From: Metellina segmentata
Taxonomy: Eukaryota > Arthropoda > Arachnida > Araneae > Tetragnathidae
DNA: 64,000 nt
Direction: 5' to 3'
Assembly (NCBI GenBank): GCA_947359465.1
Contig: OX375880.1
Span: forward strand, 17,554,120-17,618,119
How positions within the stretch are numbered: the first letter of the stretch is position 1; each line of letters begins with the position of its first letter. Positions 33,441 through 44,275 of this stretch are shown here, one piece after another. The notes beneath the pieces were generated by a model. The model saw only the letters and a list, made by a program, of their open reading frames with translations, did not search any database and was not told the DNA's origin. The position numbers were made by a program, and so were the translations under genes.

Positions 33441-35159
33441 CCATCACTAGTACTAACTAGAGCTTCAACATTTATCACACGTCAGAGTGCACGCAGCGCC
33501 CTCTGATCAGGATTTGAGTTTCAACAGGTGCCCGTTGAATCTATGGGGGGCGACATTGCACAGACTTTCAACCGCTAGTCTTTGTCTTGATGCTACTGTT
33601 ATCTGGTTCACGTTCTGAAGCTACTACTAAATAGGTTAAAACTACTATTTCCCTAGTAGCATGTGTAGGATTTGAGTCCAAAGCAAGATCTATAAATTAT
33701 AAAGATGTCGAAAGGTGTTAAAATATTATTTTATCCTACGAAAGTCGTAAGTCATTTTATATATTTTGATCACCTCTTCAATATGGAGTAAACCAATACA
33801 AACCGAGTAAGGTCGGGTATTTTGTAAGTAAACAATAAATGTACTTCTTGGGAATTACTTTTAATTAGTTTTGGGTAGATTGTAATAGTTTGTGTCGCTT
33901 TTGTAGATCGGGGTTGTCTGAACACAAAATGACAAATGTTGTCTCTTTGGATTAGTACAATCAAAATTTTCTAGATAAAATGGGATTATTTTTACTCGTT
34001 GCTCCATCGGGAATTTCTACATAACTATTTCCCAAGGATTTTATGTAAATAATCTGAAAAAAAAAATGGGAAAATTAATAGCAAAAAAGTGATGTTAAAA
34101 TAATTTGGTGACTTTATGCCAACTTGTATATAGTTTATTTAATATGAGACTCGGAATATTTTGAATATTCTAAAGTCGACCTCTATACAAATAAGTTTAA
34201 GGAACACTTTAAGATAGCTCTGAGCTGGGTAACTATAACTGCAACCCTACATATTCTTTCGAACTGCGAAATCACTAAATTTAAACAACAAGGCATATAA
34301 TAAAGTTTTAATAAAAAAATTTATAAATTAAATATTCATATTTAAATCTGAAACCATGGAGGGAAAAAGTTAACATTATTCTCACAGGGATTGCGTAATT
34401 GTTGTTCTGTTACAATATAACAAAGCAGTCTTGCAAGGTTACAATGTTGGGTTTAAAATAATGCCTTTTAAACAATTTAAACTCTGTTGACGAAATTTGA
34501 TTGTTTTGTACAAATGAGGAAAATAATTAATCTCGGTCATTCGATATTGTTTTTCTTTGGTGTAAGCTAAAAGTATTTTACACTGCGATAATATTGAGTG
34601 ATTTTGTCATAATTTGACTGATTTTCTTGCTTCTTTGGCGAGGATGTGGTTTCGAAGGCTGAGAGAGAAATGGTAAAAGTGCATTTTTTGCTATAAATTA
34701 TAATAGAGTTTAGAAACTGTTCAAATTGTGATTACGCTTTTCCGTTTCAACTTATCGCTTGACTTACTTTCAGCACTGTCAATTTTCAAGTTACATTAAT
34801 CCAGTGTAGTTAGAATTATAATAAATTTTCTTGCAATTTTTTTAATGTGCAATTTTATATTTTAGGGCTAACCTTGTGAGCTGCTTCAAAGTGAATGAGC
34901 AGGGTGATACCATTAATTTAACAGGCCTCCATTTTGTGGTAATAAAAATGTTTGACTTTTTATTATTTTTCTTTTCAGTTATCTGGTCTAACAGAATGCT
35001 AGTTTTCAATTGAAACACTATTCCTCCGACGGTACAGCTGCAATCTACGTTTACAGGGGCCTTGACGTTTTTTTTTGGCGCACTTCTAGTAGCGAGGTAA
35101 CCCATTTGTATTACGGTTTTTATGGCAACCTCCGACAAGCAGGAAGTTTAAATTGTCAT

Positions 35160-35200
35160 TTTGAAGAAAGAGAAAAGAAGAAGAAGAAGAAAAGTCTAGA
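35160..35200 (+). repeat. GAA-rich microsatellite
   Basis: GAAGAAAGAGAAAAGAAGAAGAAGAAGAAAAG; absent at the corresponding site in copy 1 (near 14775), so it arose after duplication. Confidence 0.85.
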
Positions 35201-35462
35201 AAGTTCTTTCAAAATTCGTTACACTGTAGTTTGATTACATTGGTTCATTTGAAAACTTTTCTTACAATGCGTTTCTGAAGCTTATTATTTCCCGCTGTAA
35301 AAAGAAAAAGATCGTTGAAATAATTATTTCCTTAGCGACTTTAAAAGTGCGTCAAAAAAAAAGCGCCATGTCTGATGCCACTAATACAAGCATAGATTGT
35401 AGCTGTACCCCTACTACTTTATACTTGGGCAAGACAATGCCCGAAGTACCTATGGTTGTTCA

Positions 35463-35690
35463 CTCTCCAAGTGGTTTTGACGAGATATCTCGTCCATCAA
35501 GATGTGAACCAATTCTGCTAAAGATGAGATAGTTTATATTCATAGTCGTCAAGATATTGTTGACTTTTTGATGATGACGATATCGAGATCTGGTTTATTT
35601 TTTCTAATGACTAGATATCTCGTCCATCAAAATTTTGCTCAGTTTTGCTCGTGGCGAGACACCTTGTCCAAACGTCAACCACCAGGAGAG
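35463..35690. mobile_element. piggyBac-like MITE, copy 2 ortholog
   Basis: Same element as 15049-15278: CTCTCCAAGTGG start, perfect palindrome GACGAGATATCTCGTC at 35479, end CCACCAGGAGAG followed by TTAA (35691-35694). Present in both copies, so older than the duplication. Confidence 0.6.
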
Positions 35691-35964
35691 TTAAAGTACA
35701 AGTCAGGAGGGATGAGATGTAGTTTTCGAGGCATGGTAACTTTGTTGCTGTTTGATCCAATTTTAAGACAACCCTACAACGGGAAAATTCGTTTAGATGC
35801 AAGCCTTGGCAATGAAATTTCGTTCTGATTGGTCCAAATACAGGGATGAACAGTATAAATTAATTAATTAAATTATAAATTCAAATATTTAATTATTAAT
35901 TGAATTAGAAATTATTAATGAAATTACAAATTCAAATATTAATTATTCCCATTTGTTGGATTTA

Positions 35965-36268
35965 TGTGTGAATTCCTCAATTTCACTTCAATATACAACA
36001 AATTGAATCGCCAAGTTGGCCGCAATTTCCACTTGGCGAGAAAAATTACTTGTCGACAAACATGCCTTGGATACTACATCTTTACCGGCATCAGGACGAA
36101 CATTTGCCAACCACGAAAATTATATCATGCGTTTTCTTAAATTTCAAAATTATTTAGTTTCTAGCTAAATATAACTTTAAAAACTAAAAAAGGTATCTAT
36201 AGTGTATCTAAATAACAAAATAATTTAACAATGAATACAGAGACAAAAAACTGTTGTGTGTACTCATA
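35965..36268. mobile_element. ~300-bp insertion specific to copy 2
   Basis: Copy 1 reads directly from TTTGTTGGATTTA (15541-15553) into CATTTCGATG (15556 on). In copy 2 about 300 bp separate the two. The insert has no recognised family or target duplication. It lies just upstream of the zinc-finger exon. Confidence 0.55.
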
Positions 36269-36317
36269 ACCATTTCGATGTTGTTCAAGGTTTTTAACAC
36301 GCCTCGTTGGTTGCAGG

Positions 36318-37205
36318 AGGATATCATATATTGCAAGCAGTGCGATAAGACCTGCTATGCTGCTATTGCAATGCGCCATCACATGCTGATGGTGCATGGC
36401 GTGGACCGATATTTCGGGCCCCGCCTCCTGGATGGATATGGAAGATCCTACAAATACTTAGCGGGACCTCTTCCAACTGAGTCGGAACTCTACGACATAT
36501 ACGACTCCGTGTCGGTGTACAACTAGTAAGTCGCACTTTCATGTTGCATTTCAATAGGATTGCTAATTAGTATTATTTACAATGTCAATTGATAATCCAT
36601 GAAGTATTAAGAATCTAATCCTTTTTAGCTTGTTAGAGGAGTCTGATCTGTCTGAAGAAGTAGAATCCGAAGGGTCCGAAGAGTAGAAGACTTCATTTCA
36701 TCCAGTGGAATAAGGGAGGGAGGTGGGAACGGAGATCTGGATGAGCAAAATGGTACGTATCTTCCTTTTAACCTAGTATTCGTTTTATAATACTTTGGTA
36801 ACAACTCTTTAGTTGAAAATTGCTTTTGAAATGAAAACAAGCGAATTTATTTGATATTGATTTAAGTGTCTCTTCATTTCAGAAGCTGAAGAGCATGTAT
36901 CTTTTTATGCATGGACGAGGTGTTGGATTGAGTCAGGAGTCCTGCTTCAAGAAGGAATCTTCAGCGAGGATTGGAAAGACCATGATGGTATGGATCGGAT
37001 TCCTTTCAATCTGTAATTAGTCTTATACAGTCGGTAGCAAGTTTTAATTAAACTCAAACTTACATTTAAAGCTATTGAGATCTACTCTACGTTGTGTTGA
37101 TTTAAAAATCTCTTCATTTCAGAAGTTAAACTACATCTTAAGATCAGGATGGAAAGCTCCAGATTTCATTCTTTGGTGCTTCAAGACTGTCCTTTGTTGG
37201 ATTAA
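36318..37205 (+). CDS. Spliced C2H2 zinc-finger gene, copy 2 (partial, 5' exon not found)
   Basis: Exons 36318-36525, 36629 (or about 36706)-36752, 36883-36987 and 37123-37205, with the same intron positions as copy 1: donors GTAAGT, GTACGT, GTATGG; acceptors GGTTGCAG, CTTTTTAG, TTCATTTCAG twice. The finger (CKQCDKTCYAAIAMRHHMLM, VH) is unchanged. Exon 3 is one codon longer than in copy 1 and exon 4 one codon shorter, so frame is kept to the same TAA (37203-37205). The TAG in the long form of exon 2 is also conserved. The possible alternative acceptor TTCATTTCATCCAG has a better pyrimidine tract here. The upstream ATG-bearing frame (36278) shows two replacement changes in 39 bases against copy 1, so that part is probably intron. 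Confidence 0.62.
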
Positions 37206-37219
37206 AGTGGCCGTACTGC

Positions 37220-37760
37220 ATCAAAAACTGCAATGGAATGCATCTTTGTACTTACGGGGAGTCAGAGTCTTGAGTCTGTTGTCAAGGAGAAATCTTCAGA
37301 GGGTGCGGTGTGAACTATTATCTGGAAAGAGCATGATGTTACGGATCTTGCTTCTTTTACTCAGCAATTGTATTAATTGGTCTTGTAACGCTTTATTAAT
37401 AGCGCTCTTGTCGAAAGTTGCTTTTCAAGTGAAAACGAACCATTTCATTCTTGTATTTGTAGTGGCAATACTACATCCAAATAACAACGCATAAAATGCA
37501 AAGTAACAAAATCATGCGGGGACTTCAGATGCTTAATTCTTTGGAATGACCTCCAAATTGACCGCCAATGGCAATTGTTATTTGTGTTCTGATCGGAGCC
37601 TCGAAAGTTCTTGTGGGCTACGAATTTATACAAAAATTAACGAACAAATGAAGGAACGTTCGGTTTGAATGTTAGATCCATTCTAGCCTTCTGCCTCTCA
37701 GGCTTAGGATGCGCTTTGACTGTTGTGATAACAACAAAGCAGGCGCTCGGGGATAAAGCT
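37220..37760 (+). other. Exon-3-like duplicate and gene-free flank (copy 2)
   Basis: 37258-37345 repeats the exon-3 module as in copy 1. The text at 37560-37640 parallels 16845-16930 but its frame is broken. No gene is called. Confidence 0.45.
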
Positions 37761-37764
37761 TAAA

Positions 37765-38067
37765 ATGACGAAAGACGAGATGCCGCGGGGGTCACGCCGA
37801 CGCATGAAACCAGCGCGCCGGACAAAGTGTTCACGAGTCGACGGACATGAGTTGGATTTCGCGTTTTTTGTGGCTGACGCTGATAACGAACCCCAGGTCA
37901 GAAGTTCATTTCCGCCGTTTCCAGGATCAGAGGAGACCGCAGAGGCCTTTGTACCTACCGCAAGCCGACCCGATAATGAAGTACGGTCTCGGCCGGGGGA
38001 AATTAACCGCCTATGGGCAGCCCGATTCGGAAACAGCCAACGGCGAGAGGACAAATTTGTCGAATGA
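37765..38067 (+). pseudogene. 100-codon frame in the R2 leader relic
   Basis: The frame starts MTKDEMPRGSRRRMKPARRT; its middle is acidic and Pro-rich and its end is ARFGNSQRREDKFVE. The same DNA in copy 1 (17040-17360) and in the inverted copy (about 54560-54300) has frame-breaking changes. No family recognised. It may be the N terminus of a retrotransposon Gag or leader peptide, or chance. Confidence 0.3.
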
Positions 38068-39200
38068 AACAAGAGGTGGGGGGGGGGCAACAATCTTCGT
38101 GGGACTTACGGAGTCGTGAGATGGGCGAAAAAGATTTCGGAGATAGGGATCAACTGACCCGAGGGATGAAACTGATCCGAGGAAGTGTACACCCGTTTAC
38201 GGTTTCCCCGTTCCCTGGAGAACTGCTCATCCGAGCACTGGATAAAGGCTAAGCTAGTCACGACTACTGTTCGTGGACTCTGAGAAAATTCGGGAGTACG
38301 TTGATCAGATGTGAGGAAAGCTCAAACCTGAGCTGTTGATGCAGTCTTGTGGAGAGGACGCTGAACCTTTGGCTAGGCTCACAGAGCTGTGAATCACTCA
38401 ACCGACTGCCATTTTAGAAAGCTCAAACCTGGGTTGTTGTTCTGAATATTGAAACAGGCGTAAGTGCTCATTCGACCACCTGAAAAGGGCTAGCATAAGC
38501 CTGCGGGAGTCACGACTGCTGTCTGTTGATTCTGAGAATTCCTGACCCGTGAATTCTTCGACCAAGACGTAGAGAAGCTGAAACCTTAGCTTATGATCCT
38601 GTTGGTTTGGAGCGGACTTAAATTTTGGAATAGGCTCGACAGAGCTGCGAATCCCGCTCAACCGAGCGGTCATCGAATTTTCGATCGCTCATCTGAGCAA
38701 CGGACCTTACTCGACCGAAGAGTTGTTGGAGAAGTTGACACCCTAGCCGGATAATCAGCCTCGAGTGTTCAGGAGAGACCCTGTTAAGGCCTAAGACTAA
38801 TGACCCTACCTGTGTATGAAAAAACAAGCTATAACTATCACATTATTTCTATTTATTAAATAACACCTTTATTAGATTCGATCTAGTTGACAATATGTAC
38901 AAGTGCGCGGTCAATCTCTACATGACGAGCATTCTCGAACACATACAGCAATGACTATAGCGCATGCGCATGCTTCCTCTTCTTCATGAGCGAGTTGCCA
39001 GATTCTATTTACATGATATATAACACTTGGTCACCAATGAAGGTCAAGCTTACATTTCTAGTGCTCGTGTCGAGACCAATTGAAGATGATTGCTGTGATA
39101 ATTCTGCTGTATATCGTCGCCAGAGTTCAACTTTACAACTTACTACTTTATGACATTTCTGGTGTATTTCTACAGTAATAAAAATTCATCTGGATTTAAT
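38068..39200 (+). mobile_element. LTR-retrotransposon leader relic R2, copy 2
   Basis: Counterpart of 17340-18540. It has tandem units with GAGCTC-type words (38215-38620), then the LTR-like part with TTTATTAAATAACACC (38850) and AATAAAAATTCATC (39176). Confidence 0.45.
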
Positions 39201-39387
39201 ACATTGTGTAACCGGTTCTTTGTCTCTTCGAGTACATTCAGAGTGCTGAATTTTATTTGGATCGAACACTGATATCGGAGGTGTTTCGAATATTTTTTTT
39301 ATCAAGAGTGTGTTGCGCAATAACATGTTTTGTGAAGATCTTCAAGTTGATCACAAATTGAACTTGTGTGATGGTTATTTTTTGCTA

Positions 39388-39775
39388 ACGTCGTACTAGA
39401 CCAACACAACGGGTATTGACGACGGTCCAGGATTAATCCCTGAGAGAAATGTCCTTGAACAACACTTCGTAATTTCGAACCAATGACGAAGTTCACATCT
39501 ATTTGGTTTGACAGGTAGGTGCCAACCAACCGGAGTGGCCAGTCCGACCATCCAGTACAGTGGTTAAGGTGTTAGCCTCTGAATTGGAAGGTTCCTGGTT
39601 CGAATCTGGATCCGGCAATGGATGTTTGTAAGCGTATGATCTCAGGTGTTGTCTCATCATGTGACAGTGGTTCAAAATAGCGTGGTGTTGTCCTGGGATC
39701 TTTTCCTTAGGAGTCTGATCTCTGACCGTCGTCAATAGCCCGTTGTGTTGTTCCAGTACTACGTTAATAAAAATC
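39388..39775 (+). mobile_element. tRNA-derived SINE block, copy 2
   Basis: The reversed SINE 3' end (about 39388-39455) is followed by a SINE with A box TGGTTAAGGTG (about 39561) and B box GGTTCGAATCT (about 39597), ending TACTACGTTAATAAAAATCC. This copy retains a GTGACAGTGGTTCAAAATAG segment that copy 1 has lost. Confidence 0.8.
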
Positions 39776-39858
39776 CATACGTACCTATCTAATGGACGTC
39801 TATTTTCAAAATGATGCGACGTCAGGATGTGACATCTCTCTATATTAAAAAAATGTTA

Positions 39859-39883
39859 CCGCCGCCGCCGCCGCCGCCGCCGC
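39859..39883 (+). repeat. (CCG)8 trinucleotide repeat
   Basis: Eight CCG units at the exact left edge of the copy-2-specific insertion 39860-41245. Confidence 0.95.
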
Positions 39884-40940
39884 AGAATTGAAAACTGTGC
39901 TGTTTAGCTCGATTCTTAGACGGTTTCCCGAGAAAGTACTGATCGGAAAAAAACAAAATTGACATGGTTTGTTCTTCATCGTATTCCCTGGACAATTATT
40001 AAGATTTTTTTCCGATGCGGCTATTAGTTTAGGGTTTATTAAGTGTTAAAATTGAAGAAGCGAAATTTCTTCCGCGAGTGAGCAAAACACATACAAATTT
40101 TCAGTCTTCAGCCGTGAGTTTTTTTTAAAGAGTACCTCTCAACGTAAATTTTTGCAGTTCGTCAAGTTTTTTTTTAAATTTCAATTTGGTTCTTGATAAT
40201 ATTTTTTTGAAATTCGGGAAAAATCAGGACATTTTTGTTACTTTTTTCTAAAACTGCCGTATCTATAATTTATTACTATTATTTTTTAATTTTTAAAATA
40301 TAGCAGTATACCTCAGAATGTACTCTTTCTTACGGTACTATTATTTTTGATATCGGTTAATAATTAAATTGGATGTGATCAAAAGTTGGTCATACAAAAT
40401 TCGGAATCTTTGGATATTTTCGCTACTTTTTGTTTCTACCGTTAACTAAAACTGTCATATCTATATCGCATTACTATTAGTTTTTTATTTTGAAAATAGC
40501 GCAGTATACCTCAGACTGTACTCTTTCTTACGGTACCATTATTTTTAAAATTGGTTAATAAATAAATTCGATGCAATGAAAAGTTGGTGACACAAATTTC
40601 GTATTTTTTATTTCGCGGAGCAAATTCGCGGAGCATTGTATTCGCGGAGGGTTGTATTTTTGCCTATCAGGTTTGCCAGAAATCAAGTTTATCGTAGCAA
40701 CAATTGCCATGAAAACGATTTCTTTTTATTTGGCGAGGAAAAAGGCTCGCTTTTTTCCCTCTGTTCTCAGACGTTTTACCGAGAAAGTACAAAGTACGCA
40801 TCGTAAAGTTTGGAGATTAACAGGGTTTACTTAAAATTGTACAGGGAACAAGATGCAGAAGATTTTTTACTGATGCGGCTATTAGTTTAGGGTGCATTAA
40901 GTGTTAAAGCAAAAAAGAGTGAAATCACTTGCGTAAGAGG
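39884..40940. other. Copy-2-specific insert with ~0.2-kb tandem duplication
   Basis: No gene is seen. AGCAGTATACCTCAGA.TGTACTCTTTCTTACGGTAC occurs near 40305 and 40500 with its flanks. CTGATGCGGCTATTAGTTTAGGGT with surrounding text occurs near 40010 and 40873. The insert is thus made of repeated units. Confidence 0.6.
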
Positions 40941-40942
40941 TA

Positions 40943-41230
40943 TTGGTTTGCGAAGCAAACCAAACGGGATTGCGTAGCAACCCACGGGGGTCGGCGAGCG
41001 TAAGCGAGCAGGGGGAGAAGCCCTCGCTGTGACGTGATGGACCGTAAAGGGAAATCAGGATAATACAAATTATTCAGATAGTTTCACTCTGCGAAAGGAA
41101 TGTTGGTTTGCGAAGCAAACCAAATGCCATATGTAAAAGGAGTGTTGGTTTGCGAAGCAAACCAAATGGGATTGCGTAGCAATCCCCGGGGGTTGGCGAG
41201 CGTAAGCGAGCAGGGGGCGGAGCCCCCTAG
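40943..41230. repeat. Array of GCGNAGC mini-hairpins
   Basis: TTGGTTTGC-GAA-GCAAACCAA occurs at 40943-40963, 41103-41123 and 41145-41165. The first and third are followed by GATTGC-GTA-GCAA(T)CC, GGCGAGCGTAAGCGAGC and a GGGGGC-GNA-GCCCCC-type hairpin (perfect GGGGGCGGAGCCCCC near 41211). Each loop is closed as GC-GNA-GC. The cassette is GC-rich in an AT-rich setting and related to 2740-3012. Confidence 0.85.
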
Positions 41231-41821
41231 TATTTAAAAAAATTATTATTCAGCGTGCAACGTTTTATGAGAGTTTTAAGATTAAAAAAAAAAAAAAAAA
41301 CGAAAATAATTTCCCCTGTACAAGACGGTCCTTGGCTGGACCTAGTTTCAAACTTTAAATCATACGGCTATTATTCAGCGACTCTACCAACTGGGCTATC
41401 TCGCACTTACAGTGTGTCAATTAACTTTATATTCTAATACTTAAGGAAACCTGGAAATTGAATTTACTCTCATCTGAAGTGTATCAAATTAATGTTATTT
41501 GCGAGGGTTTAGATTATTAATTTTTAATCGCGTTAAAATCACGACCCCTTTAACCGTATTTTGTCTACATAAAATGTCTATCAAAGTTCCATTCACTTAA
41601 AGAAATGACCAGTGATTGATTGAAGTCAACTCGTTAAATTGTTTGGTTTTTAAGGTATTCGGAATTTTACGATTTTGTTTACCTACACAGTTTGATAAAA
41701 GTTTACATATATTTGTTCCTAGTGGTGAAGGGACTGTGTTCTAATATGCCACATAAAACAACTTAGTAGCGATGGACAGAAGAAGGTTTTACTATACACT
41801 ATATCGACACACACGGAGATG

Positions 41822-42190
41822 CACTATATGGACAAATTTGGACACTGCATAGTTGTCTGAAAAAGTGCTTTATTATTCTATTTAGTAACGAATAGTCCCT
41901 CCTTTTGCTTGTATTACAGCTGCAACATATCAAGGCATATTTTCCACACGTTCTCTGTAAGTCTGAGCAGGAATAGCTCGCAGTGCCTCTTACAAGACTG
42001 AAAAGAAATTGTTGTGAAGATGGACGTGGCGGTGTCGTACTCCTCGCTCCAGTTCATTCAACAATTTCTCTATCAGATCGAGATCGGGACTATGAGCAGT
42101 CCAGGCAAGCAAATTCACCTCAATGATGAATCGTACCTCGACATTCACAACGTTTGCACAAGTAAATAAAGCTGACGCATCAGGCTAGGG
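41822..42190 (-). pseudogene. Tc1-like transposase C-terminal relic, most complete R1 version
   Basis: On the minus strand the SPDLDLIE block is followed by KLLNELERGVRHR and a degraded EALRAIPAQTYRENVW stretch, a normal Tc1 continuation lost in the other copies. The tail is VIQAKGG-type in another frame and the terminal repeat starts at 41822. One in-frame stop and a frameshift remain. Confidence 0.75.
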
Positions 42191-42555
42191 ATCGTAATTT
42201 GGCGTTCGTAAAAGCGAGTTTCTTAAACCCAACACTGCAAAGGTCAGAGGCTTTAATGAAACCAAAAGCGAAGACACTGGATCGTACAATGAGAGTGAAA
42301 CATGGCTTCTAAACTAAACTAATCTAGCCTTATGAAAAAAAAATTGTTAGAGTTCCATAAAATTCTAGAGGAGAAACGAAATTTCGCTTCTTTAGAAAAA
42401 AACTAACTGAATATAACCCGGCGTAGCTTGGTTGAAAATGTGACCGGGAAATTTTCCTGTTTAACTCAAAAACCTGTAGAAAGTGTTTCCTTGCCCATTT
42501 ATTGCAGGAAAACAAACTTTAGATTTAAAATTGGGGCACTTTTAGGACTACGTGT

Positions 42556-42792
42556 GTGTCAATTTTCTTGGCTACAGATTGGTCTGAAGACAGGATAGAA
42601 ATAGCCCATGTTTTCCGTACTGTTCTGAAGTATAAGTTTATTAAATGTGGTGTGGATGGGTCAAAAGGTATAGATTTGTGTAGAGATTATACACACCCAC
42701 ATCCACATCCTTTTGAGGTAGATGCTATGCAAATTCTAAAGAGATGCTATGAAGAAAGCGAGCGCAAATTCTATAGAAATGTATTTCTATAG
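42556..42792 (+). pseudogene. THPHPHPFEVDAMQ frame, copy D
   Basis: 78 codons. The C-terminal 50 (CGVDGSKGIDLCRDYTHPHP, then HPFEVDAMQILKRCYEESER) align with 20985-21138 without gaps. Possibly a degraded FLYWCH-like finger. See the counterpart at 20905. Confidence 0.4.
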
Positions 42793-43137
42793 AAAAGTAA
42801 AGTTGTGAGTCGGACTATACTATCACGAGTAGCCACATGGTTTACAAAGAGTCTATTGCTTAAATTAGGTGAAATGTTTAAGTAATAAACACAGTGCTTC
42901 CACAATTGGCGTCGATGTATGGATTCAAGTTCTGAGTTCACTGTTCGGTACCGAAAGTGATATCAGAGATAACGAGCTGTCGGGGGAGAAACATCCATGG
43001 CGATTGGAATCCATTATTTTGTGTACACCTATCTTCTCCTAACGGACTTCACACTTATTCAAAAATCGACTGACCCTATGTTGACTTCTCTGCCGTCGGA
43101 ATGACACAATATAACACAGACATTGCTTTGACATTAT

Positions 43138-44275
43138 TTAATTACGGAATAGTTTAATTATATACACAAAAGCACATTGGATGTCTTGAATAAACTAAAG
43201 CGCTGCAAAAGGCAATGGAAAAAAGTAGTGGACATGAATTTCCTTAATTGAACTCTACTTGCCCATTCGAGCACTATCAACTAGGGATGCGACATCGATG
43301 TCGATGTTTTCAAAACATCGATGTTTTGAATGTATTTAACATCGATGTATTGGAGTCGATGTTTTTGTAACATCGATGTTTATACTTGTAGATCCTTTTA
43401 CATTGTCGATGTTTTATTTTCAAATGAAAAAAGTACCGTTATAAAAATTTAAAAAATAACCAAGTAGCATCATTTTTATAATCAGCAAATTCAACATACT
43501 TTTATACCAAAGTGGCCAAGGGTGAAAGGTCTGAAAAGTAGGGATGCTACATCGATGTCGATGTTTTTTATAAAATTGAAGACGATGTCACATGAATAGT
43601 TGCTAAACCAGTTTTAAGAAATGGGGGAAAAAGTTTAAATACACTGAATTTTAAAAACATCGATGGTTTTAAGTTGATGCATTATCAACATCGATGTTTT
43701 AATTTTGAACATCGATGTTGTTACTAGGTGCTAAACCAGTTTAAGAAAAGAGCAAAAATGTTTAAATGCACTGTATTTTAAAAACATCGATAGTTTTGGG
43801 GCAATGTATTATCAACATCGATGTTTTAATTTTGAACATCAAAGTTTCAAAACATTGATGTTTTGCTGTCGATGTCGCATCCCTACTATCAACCGGTACT
43901 TTATTTATAGTCGTGAAATATTATGTTATTTATTATGTAAATTTATATTCTGTTCATGTAACTTTACCATTCTACTTTATAAATATATAAAATAAATAAA
44001 CCTAATCATTATTACTTTTTCACAACTATCTATTAACTACGGCCCGCGACTTCATTAATATCCTAAAGTTTAGCCCCCAACTTTCCAAGGGTTGCCCATG
44101 CCTGAATTACGGAATAGTTTAACTATATACACATAAGCACATTGGATGTCTTGAGTAAACTAAAGCGCTGCAGAAGCATTGGAAAAAAGTAGTGGACATT
44201 AATTTCCTCAATTGTACTCTAATTGCCCATTCGAGCACTATCAAGCGGTATTTTATTTATATTCGTCAAAACACA
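43138..44275 (+). repeat. Direct repeat of ~170 bp, first unit carrying a hAT MITE
   Basis: ATTACGGAATAGTTTAA...GCACTATCAA (about 43140-43280) recurs at about 44105-44250. The first unit continues after the MITE (43894 on). Excluding the MITE, the repeats are about 0.35 kb apart and could be remnants of LTRs. Family not recognised. Confidence 0.6.
43282..43885. mobile_element. hAT-type MITE with ACATCGATGT subterminal repeats
   Basis: TAGGGATGCGACATCGATG and its complement GTCGATGTCGCATCCCTA form the ends; CTATCAAC is duplicated perfectly (43274-43281 and 43886-43893). The 604-bp interior has many ATCGATGT words on both strands. A second terminus, AGTAGGGATGCTACATCGAT, lies inside at about 43540, as if two elements had fused. 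Confidence 0.88.

Larger units (their letters stand above)
28388..33449. mobile_element. 5.06-kb hAT element with subterminal GTATTCGAATAC/AAGTACTC repeats
   Basis: The ends are TAGTGATGGG and CCCATCACTA. GTACTAAC flanks both (28380-28387 and 33450-33457), a perfect 8-bp target duplication. The first ~350 bp and last ~80 bp are packed with AAGTACTC, GTATTCGAATAC and related words, typical of hAT subterminal transposase-binding repeats. No transposase ORF is recognisable, so it is non-autonomous or decayed. It contains a SINE, a LINE fragment and a piggyBac-like relic. Confidence 0.88.
28177..33526 (-). mobile_element. BEL/Pao 5' LTR split by a 5-kb hAT
   Basis: 28177-28387 plus 33458-33526 make a 280-bp LTR equal to that at 47351-47630. 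A primer-binding-like TGGTACCAAAGC lies just inside (about 28161-28173, minus strand). The LTR ends exactly where the second segmental-duplication copy begins (33527-33529). Confidence 0.85.
41319..42922 (+). repeat. Dispersed repeat R1, copy D
   Basis: Homologous to copies A-C; positional counterpart of copy C in the duplication. It preserves 28 bp of the Tc1 tail missing from A, B and C. Confidence 0.85.

Noticed and set aside
37765..38067. 100-codon frame considered as a gene conserved by duplication
   Set aside because: Broken in copy 1 and in the inverted copy; kept only as a low-confidence pseudogene within a retrotransposon relic.
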